This document shows positions 36,532 through 40,960 of a stretch of DNA of 40,960 bases, one piece after another. Made by a program: the position numbers and the translations under genes. The DNA comes from Pseudomonadota bacterium (GTDB lineage: Bacteria; Pseudomonadota; Gammaproteobacteria; Acidiferrobacterales; Acidiferrobacteraceae). The notes beneath the pieces were generated by a model, which was given only the letters and a program-made list of their open reading frames with translations, ran no database searches and was not told the origin of the DNA. Within the stretch, counting starts at the first letter, position 1; each line of letters opens with the position of its first letter. Where the stretch lies: assembly GCA_021841585.1 (NCBI GenBank), contig JAKBUS010000019.1:1-40960 (forward strand), in the 5' to 3' direction.

Positions 36532-37442
36532 GCGCGCCGCTTAGGGAGGTCGAGGACTACCTCAAGGGCCTGCAGGATCGCATCTGTCAGGCCCTGGCGG
36601 CGCTCGATGGGACCCCTGGCGGCTTTCGCGAGGACCTATGGCAGCGCCCTCAAGGGGGCGGCGGGCGCACGCGCGTCTTGAGCGGCGGCCCGGTGTTCGA
36701 GCAGGCCGGCGTGAATTTCTCGCACGTCTTCGGTGAGGGCCTGCCGCCGTCAGCGACCAAGGGACGGCCCGGGCTCGCGGGATCGGCCTTCGAGGCCGTG
36801 GGGCTGTCGCTCGTCATTCACCCGCGCAATCCGTATGCGCCCACCACGCACTGCAACCTGCGCTATTTCGAGGCGCGCACCGAGCCCGTGACATGGTGGT
36901 TTGGCGGGGGCTTCGATCTCACGCCCTATTACGGCTTTACGGAGGATGCGCGCCATTGGCATGCGACGGCGCGCGCGGCCTGCGCGGGCTATGATGCCGA
37001 TGCCTATGCGCGCTTCAAGGCGTGGTGCGATGAATACTTCTTTCTCAAGCATCGCCGCGAACCCCGCGGTATCGGCGGGCTGTTCTTCGACGATGTCCAG
37101 AGCGGCGACTTTGCGCGGGACTTTAGGTTCGTGAAGGATGTCGGTGATCATTTCCTGCCGGCCTACAGGCCCATCGTCGAGCGGCGCAAGGACCGGCCTT
37201 ACGGTGAGCGCGAGCGGGATTTTCAGCTCTACCGGCGCGGGCGCTATGTGGAGTTCAATCTGGTCTATGATCGCGGCACGCTGTTCGGGCTGCAGTCCGG
37301 GGGGCGCACGGAGTCGATCCTGATGTCGCTGCCGCCCGAGGTGCGCTTTCGCTATGACTGGCACCCGTCACCGGGTAGCCCCGAGGCGGAGCTCTACGAG
37401 GTCTATCTGAAACCCCGAGACTGGCTGGCCGGGGCGGACTAG
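36528..37442 (+). CDS. hemF: Oxygen-dependent coproporphyrinogen III oxidase
   Basis: The product is 304 residues, GTG start. [98 protein letters not shown]. Aerobic haem synthesis. In the same window as hemL and hemH but in a separate transcription unit, joined to purD by a 4-base overlap. Confidence 0.98.
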   Translation: MSAPLREVEDYLKGLQDRICQALAALDGTPGGFREDLWQRPQGGGGRTRVLSGGPVFEQAGVNFSHVFGEGLPPSATKGRPGLAGSAFEAVGLSLVIHPRNPYAPTTHCNLRYFEARTEPVTWWFGGGFDLTPYYGFTEDARHWHATARAACAGYDADAYARFKAWCDEYFFLKHRREPRGIGGLFFDDVQSGDFARDFRFVKDVGDHFLPAYRPIVERRKDRPYGERERDFQLYRRGRYVEFNLVYDRGTLFGLQSGGRTESILMSLPPEVRFRYDWHPSPGSPEAELYEVYLKPRDWLAGAD

Positions 37443-37468
37443 GAGGACGGCACGATCCAGGAGGGCGC

Positions 37469-38056
37469 GTGCGCGGCACGATGAGGGTCACGGCGGCGAT
37501 TTTCGCGCTCTTGATGGCGGCAGGGACCGCGCAGGCGCGATCCGCCGACCATAATCGCCTGTGGGCCTTCGTGCGCCACACCACCGCGATCCGCGAGGGC
37601 CGGGGTCCGGTGCGGCTCTACGTGTTCTTCGACCCCAATTGCCCGTATTGTCACGCGCTCTACGAGACCCTGCAGCCGATCATCCGCTCCCAAGGGCTCG
37701 GGGTACGCTTTGTGCCAGTCGGGATACTCGCGCTCTCGAGTTATGGCAAGGCCGCGGCGCTGCTCGAGGCCACCCACCCGGCCATGGCCATGGCGCGCAT
37801 GGAGGCGGGCTTTCACGGGGGCCGCGGGGCCATACGTCCGCGGCGGGCCACGGCGCCCGTGGCGCGCGCGCTGCTCTACAATATCCACCTCTTCGAGGCC
37901 GCCGGCGCCCAAGGCGTGCCCTTCCTCGTCTACAAGACGCGCGCCGATCACGTCCATACCGTCACCGGCGAGCCGCCGGCCACGGTGCTCGCCGGTATCG
38001 TGTCACGCATCGCCCCGGCCCCTCCTAGATCGACACCACGAACGGCAACACCGTGA
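37469..38056 (+). CDS. Periplasmic DsbC/DsbG-like disulfide protein
   Basis: About 195 residues. Signal peptide (about 1-23, RVTAAIFALLMAAGTAQARS), thioredoxin fold with FFDPNCPYCHALYETL (CPYC, as in DsbG) and cis-proline GVPFLVYK. No N-terminal dimerisation domain, so it is shorter than DsbC/G. GTG 37469 has GGAGG four bases before it; ATG 37481 is an alternative. Likely reduced by DsbD (26092). Its 3' end overlaps the convergent small membrane gene by 32 bases. Confidence 0.88.
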   Translation: MRGTMRVTAAIFALLMAAGTAQARSADHNRLWAFVRHTTAIREGRGPVRLYVFFDPNCPYCHALYETLQPIIRSQGLGVRFVPVGILALSSYGKAAALLEATHPAMAMARMEAGFHGGRGAIRPRRATAPVARALLYNIHLFEAAGAQGVPFLVYKTRADHVHTVTGEPPATVLAGIVSRIAPAPPRSTPRTATP

Positions 38057-38219
38057 AGCCCAGGCCGCCGATTATGAGCCATACTTCCTGGGAGACGAGC
38101 ATGGGGAAGATCATGAGCGCGATGCCCGCGAACAATGCGCTCGCGTGCTGCTGCTTGCGCCCATACACGAAATAGGCGGAACCGATGATGCCAAAGATCA
38201 GACCGAGGATTAGATCCAT
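38025..38219 (-). CDS. Small two-helix membrane protein
   Basis: The product is 64 residues: MDLILGLIFGIIGSAYFVYGRKQQ, then ALFAGIALMIFPMLV and VWLIIGGLGFTVLPFVV. Two to three membrane spans; looks like the conserved small inner-membrane proteins found in many proteobacteria, but no family name is claimed. GGAGGAGG lies 7 bases before ATG 38219, a strong site. Its promoter would lie inside the hypothetical gene to its right. Confidence 0.78.
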   Translation of the reverse strand: MDLILGLIFGIIGSAYFVYGRKQQHASALFAGIALMIFPMLVSQEVWLIIGGLGFTVLPFVVSI

Positions 38220-38220
38220 A

Positions 38221-38784
38221 ATGCGCCTCCTCCTTCGCGAGGCCCGCTCCTGGCGCGGGGCCGTGGGGCTACTGGGCTTCCTGCCGAACTTGTGGTCGTC
38301 CACGCCGACGCTGCTCGTGCTCCACCATGTCCACGAGGGACAAAACCTGAACTGGACGGTGCCCGCCCAGTCAGGCACCTACCAGGCACCGGTAACGGGT
38401 CTCACGGTCTCGGGCTGGACGGTGACCCCCGGGGGCTCAGTGAGCGGAGCCCAGCCACCCGATCGCATCGTGCGATTCTACGTGGCCGGGCGCGTGAAGC
38501 CCAAGCTCCTGTGTCTCGTGGACGTACGCTACTTCCCGCAAGGCAATGCCTGGGTGCCCTACTACCGCATGGACGAGCATATGTACTTCACGCGCCGCGG
38601 GCACCGCTGGGTGCCACTTACGCTCATGAACGGGGTGCCGACACTGGTCACCGCAACCCCCCTGGGCTTCGCCAATGCCGCAGGCTACTACCACGGCTTT
38701 CGTTTCGCGCAGACCACCGGCCCCATCACGCTCACCGGCTGGACCGTGGCGCGCGAGAACGCCGGGACCTTGCCGGCGCCCTAG
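38221..38784 (+). CDS. Hypothetical beta-rich protein, possibly rearranged 5' end
   Basis: Up to 187 residues. From about residue 38 it reads as a beta-strand protein: LNWTVPAQSGTY, VTGLTVSGWTVTPGG, RIVRFYVAGRVKPKLLCLVDVRYFPQG, AWVPYYRMDEHMYFTRRGHRWVPL, then GPITLTGWTVARENAG, which echoes the earlier LTVSGWTV. The N-terminus is uncertain: ATG 38221 overlaps the ribosome-binding site of the divergent small membrane gene, and no clear signal peptide or ribosome-binding site is seen. Bases 38389-38515 recur exactly at 40834-40960. The TAG stop shares CTAG with the convergent AbiEii stop. Family unknown. Confidence 0.55.
   Translation: MRLLLREARSWRGAVGLLGFLPNLWSSTPTLLVLHHVHEGQNLNWTVPAQSGTYQAPVTGLTVSGWTVTPGGSVSGAQPPDRIVRFYVAGRVKPKLLCLVDVRYFPQGNAWVPYYRMDEHMYFTRRGHRWVPLTLMNGVPTLVTATPLGFANAAGYYHGFRFAQTTGPITLTGWTVARENAGTLPAP
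38389..38515 (+). repeat. Direct repeat flanking the AbiE module, copy 1
   Basis: 127 bases identical to 40834-40960, offset 2445 bp. Starts CCGGTAACGGGTCTCACGG, inside the hypothetical gene and on a codon boundary. Identity ends abruptly on the left (before 38389 the two differ). On the right the window ends. Confidence 0.95.
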
Positions 38785-39770
38785 GATTCGGGGCGCGGTC
38801 GGTACCGGACGCCATCGTACGTCCATGGCGGTTCGCGGACCGCCCGTCCGTCGGCGATTTTCAGCACCTCGGCCAATGTGGCGGCCAGCGCGTCTCGCTT
38901 GCTCTTCTCCATCCGCGCCAGGTTCTCCAGCCGCCATTTGACCGCCGGTAACGATTGGACGCCCGGTACACCAAGCAGTGGCCACTCGGGCCTCCCGCGC
39001 TGCACTGTCAAAAGAAACTGGCGATGGTTCTCAGGCATGCAGCCCACGATATCACCGATCAGGTCCTCGCGGGCCTGCATGAGCTCTTCGGCGGTTACCG
39101 GCTCATCGGTCATCCCGCGAAATCCCCGCTCGAACTCCTGGGCAATATCCAGACGCGTCGGATGCAGTACCTCCGCGAACGGACGATTGTGACTTAGCAG
39201 GTACACGATGAAGGCCTTGCGCAGATGATCATCGATACCCTCGCTTGCGAGCAGGCCGCGCACATCGAACAGATCGCGCGGGTGTTGGCGGTCAAGGGCA
39301 GCAACGAGCTTTCCGGCAAAGAGGTCGGGTAGCGACACCACTTGGATTTCGGCAAAGCCGAATTCCTCCTCGACGCGGGCCGTAACGGTGCGATTTTGGG
39401 GCCGGTATACGCAACCCCGCAGGACGGGCGTAACTTCGATCTTTATCTGAACGCCGCCAAGCCGTATGGCGAGCTTGGTGATGCCCGCTTCGTTCCGGGG
39501 GCTGGCCGCATTGACGTGGGCCTGCGGAAACGCGGCCTCAATGCGCCGCGCGATAGCCTTGAGTACCGCGTCAATGGTGGCCAACGAGGAGCCGCGATCG
39601 GCTACGGGCAGATAGGTCAGGTCGATATCCACGGAGAGGCGTGGCATATCCCTGACGAACAGATTGAGCGCCGTTCCCCCCTTGAGCGCGAGACATTCTT
39701 CCGAGGCCACGAAGGGAATGGTTCGGATCAGGAGCGCCGCTTGCTGGCGGTAGATATTATCCAGCGGCAT
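38781..39770 (-). CDS. abiEii: AbiEii nucleotidyltransferase toxin (DUF1814)
   Basis: The product is 329 residues. GGTAL (31-35) and SVDIDL (Asp 48 and Asp 50) are the nucleotidyltransferase G[GS]-DxD motif; IKIEVTPV carries the third acidic site; DLFAGKLVAALDRQHPRDLFDV (149-170) is the DUF1814 lysine/RDxxD motif. AbiEii-type toxins (MenT relatives) transfer nucleotides to targets such as tRNA and halt growth during phage infection. ATG 39770 (MPLDNIY) overlaps the antitoxin gene by 14 bases. Its TAG stop shares CTAG (38781-38784) with the gene coming from the left. Confidence 0.92.
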   Translation of the reverse strand: MPLDNIYRQQAALLIRTIPFVASEECLALKGGTALNLFVRDMPRLSVDIDLTYLPVADRGSSLATIDAVLKAIARRIEAAFPQAHVNAASPRNEAGITKLAIRLGGVQIKIEVTPVLRGCVYRPQNRTVTARVEEEFGFAEIQVVSLPDLFAGKLVAALDRQHPRDLFDVRGLLASEGIDDHLRKAFIVYLLSHNRPFAEVLHPTRLDIAQEFERGFRGMTDEPVTAEELMQAREDLIGDIVGCMPENHRQFLLTVQRGRPEWPLLGVPGVQSLPAVKWRLENLARMEKSKRDALAATLAEVLKIADGRAVREPPWTYDGVRYRPRPES

Positions 39771-40632
39771 CGAGGTTTTCGGGAACAGTGATGTGAAACT
39801 TGGCATCGAGCCTGCCACCCCGCACCAGCATGCGCTTGCCGCGGCCGAGATCGACGCCCCTGCGGTCAAGTCGTTTCAGCCAGGCATGCTCATGCCTCTC
39901 GGCGAACCATAAGAACAGACGCTTGACCTTCACGCTATGACAGGCGACGAGCAGCTCATGGAGTCGCCGCGGGCTCAGGTTGTGCAACCCTTCCATAAGC
40001 ACGTCCGCCTGATGAAAAGTTTCGCGCTGGGGAACGCCGTCGAGCAACTCAAGAATGGCCCGCTCCGGGGTCGATAGCACGAGCGGCCAGTCCCAATGGC
40101 CCCACGTCTCGCAGATGAGCCCGCTTTGGCGCAAATCCGCGTCATGCTTCCAATCACACAGGCGAGCGCCAATCGCGGCCTCGGCGGGCGTGATCAGTTT
40201 GTTTCCAAAAAGCCTTCCGGCGTTATGAAAAACAAAGCTGGCCGCCAGCCCAAGCTTGCCGACCCACGCGGGTGGGGGCGCATCACCGTAGAGATGGATC
40301 TCGCGCGGGCCGGAAGCACCAAGATAATGAGCGAGGCCCTGCAACTCGAGCGCCGTGCGGCCACCCACGACCAAAGGTCGCTCCAGCAGCGTCTGGAGCG
40401 AGATGACGACGTTCTGCCAATGAAGGGCCGGTCCCTCTCCGGAAGCCATGAGGCGTGCCGATGGACGAAGATACGCCCCACGCGCCACGGAATCGAGCCA
40501 ACCGCGCGCAACGTATTTGCTGCGCAACGCCCTCGAGTACCCGCGGGCCTCCAGCCAGCCCGCATCGACCACCAACCCTTCGGGGAGGTTTCGCTGAAGC
40601 CAGTTTAGCTTTGTCTCGTTTTGTCGACTCAT
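39757..40632 (-). CDS. abiEi: AbiEi antitoxin/transcriptional repressor
   Basis: The product is 291 residues. N-terminal winged helix-turn-helix (about 1-60: WLEARGYSRALRSKYVARGWLDSVARGAYLRP), then VVGGRTALELQGLAHYLG and STPERAILELLDGVPQRETF of the AbiEi C-terminal domain. Neutralises the toxin and represses its own promoter in studied type IV systems. Start ATG 40632 (MSRQNE) lies next to a palindrome (40634-40653). No clear ribosome-binding site: the palindrome occupies it. Confidence 0.9.
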   Translation of the reverse strand: MSRQNETKLNWLQRNLPEGLVVDAGWLEARGYSRALRSKYVARGWLDSVARGAYLRPSARLMASGEGPALHWQNVVISLQTLLERPLVVGGRTALELQGLAHYLGASGPREIHLYGDAPPPAWVGKLGLAASFVFHNAGRLFGNKLITPAEAAIGARLCDWKHDADLRQSGLICETWGHWDWPLVLSTPERAILELLDGVPQRETFHQADVLMEGLHNLSPRRLHELLVACHSVKVKRLFLWFAERHEHAWLKRLDRRGVDLGRGKRMLVRGGRLDAKFHITVPENLDAAG

Positions 40633-40633
40633 G

Positions 40634-40653
40634 GTATGCGTAATATCACATAC
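40634..40653. promoter_or_regulatory. Candidate AbiEi operator
   Basis: Plus strand GTATGCGTAATATCACATAC is an imperfect inverted repeat with arms GTATG(C/T)G and its complement, directly before the abiEi start. This is AT-rich compared with surrounding sequence. AbiEi family members bind inverted repeats in this position. Confidence 0.6.
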
Positions 40654-40960
40654 ACAAACTACAGGCAAATACCCTTCTGGGTCGTGCTCATACCGGACGA
40701 CCTCGGTTCGGGCCCCCTGTTGAGCGGCGCGATCATCGACCACGAGCGCACCTTTGCCGGACCCGCTGGTCGCCCCCATCCCGCGCGCCCTGCGGGGGGA
40801 TTACGAAGAGGTCTGTCCGGCCCCCCAGCAGCGCCGGTAACGGGTCTCACGGTCTCGGGCTGGACGGTGACCCCCGGGGGCTCAGTGAGCGGAGCCCAGC
40901 CACCCGATCGCATCGTGCGATTCTACGTGGCCGGGCGCGTGAAGCCCAAGCTCCTGTGTC
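40636..40960 (+). pseudogene. Partial second copy of the hypothetical gene, fused frame, cut by window end
   Basis: The frame is open from ATG 40636 to the window end. Residues 1-66 (MRNITYTNYRQIPFWVVLIP...) have no counterpart in copy 1; from 40834 on, the translation is identical to the hypothetical protein at 38389 (PVTGLTVSGWTVTPGG...). The ATG lies in the abiEi operator, so expression from it is doubtful. It may be a broken copy created when the AbiE segment inserted or when the region was duplicated, or the 5' part of a longer functional copy. Confidence 0.4.
40834..40960 (+). repeat. Direct repeat flanking the AbiE module, copy 2
   Basis: Identical to 38389-38515 for all 127 bases visible. 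The true right end lies beyond the window. Confidence 0.95.

Overview
The window is about 41 kb of GC-rich chromosome from a gammaproteobacterium. Evidence for this is the dusB-fis pair, the accB-accC-prmA-dusB-fis-purH-purD run, apaH/apaG, the RF3/TypA pair and HrcA-type (CIRCE) control of groESL. The gene mix suggests an acidophilic or sulfur-oxidising lineage such as Acidiferrobacterales. That placement is inference from gene content and no marker here proves it. No rRNA, tRNA, CRISPR array or insertion sequence was seen.

Layout. (1) 1-2.8 kb: a coiled-coil membrane protein with exact 18-residue repeats, a TetR regulator with its operator inside its own promoter, an AhpD-like protein and a small membrane protein. 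(2) 2.9-8.6 kb: convergent typA and prfC, then pip-apaH-apaG. (3) 8.7-10.8 kb: a PAS-PAS-GGDEF diguanylate cyclase, then a small unknown gene behind a strong candidate sigma-54 promoter and ended by a clear terminator. (4) 10.8-16.1 kb: a minus-strand operon hemH-thiD-thiE-hemL in which every junction is a 4-base ATGA/GTGA overlap, divergent from rubredoxin-ygjP-hemolysin III. (5) 16.3-22.1 kb: a compact locus resembling part of an aryl-polyene (APE/xanthomonadin-like) cluster: a halogenase-type flavoprotein and a GT2 glycosyltransferase on plus; a COG4648 membrane protein, AMP ligase, two hotdog dehydratases and a ketoreductase on minus. No ketosynthase, ACP, thioesterase or exporter is in the window. 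(6) 22.2-25.6 kb: groES-groEL with CIRCE, sigma-70 promoter and terminator, then an alpha/beta hydrolase-fxsA pair. (7) 25.8-38.0 kb: cutA-dsbD-tlpA-like, then a long plus-strand run aroQ-accB-accC-prmA-DUF3426-dusB-fis-purH-purD-hemF and a DsbC/G-like periplasmic thioredoxin. (8) 38-41 kb: accessory region with a small membrane protein, a hypothetical beta-rich protein, and an AbiEi/AbiEii toxin-antitoxin (phage abortive infection) pair. The AbiE pair is flanked by a perfect direct repeat of at least 127 bp cut from the hypothetical gene. The second copy runs off the window end.

How the genes work together. Most genes are housekeeping: translation GTPases, tRNA dihydrouridylation, fatty-acid initiation (biotin carboxylase), purine, thiamine and haem synthesis, chaperonin, and periplasmic disulfide handling (DsbD, TlpA-like and DsbG-like in one stretch). 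Translational coupling by 1-20 base overlaps is very common. The accessory points of interest are the AbiE island, the stripped-down polyene-type locus, the sigma-54 monocistron and the TetR unit.
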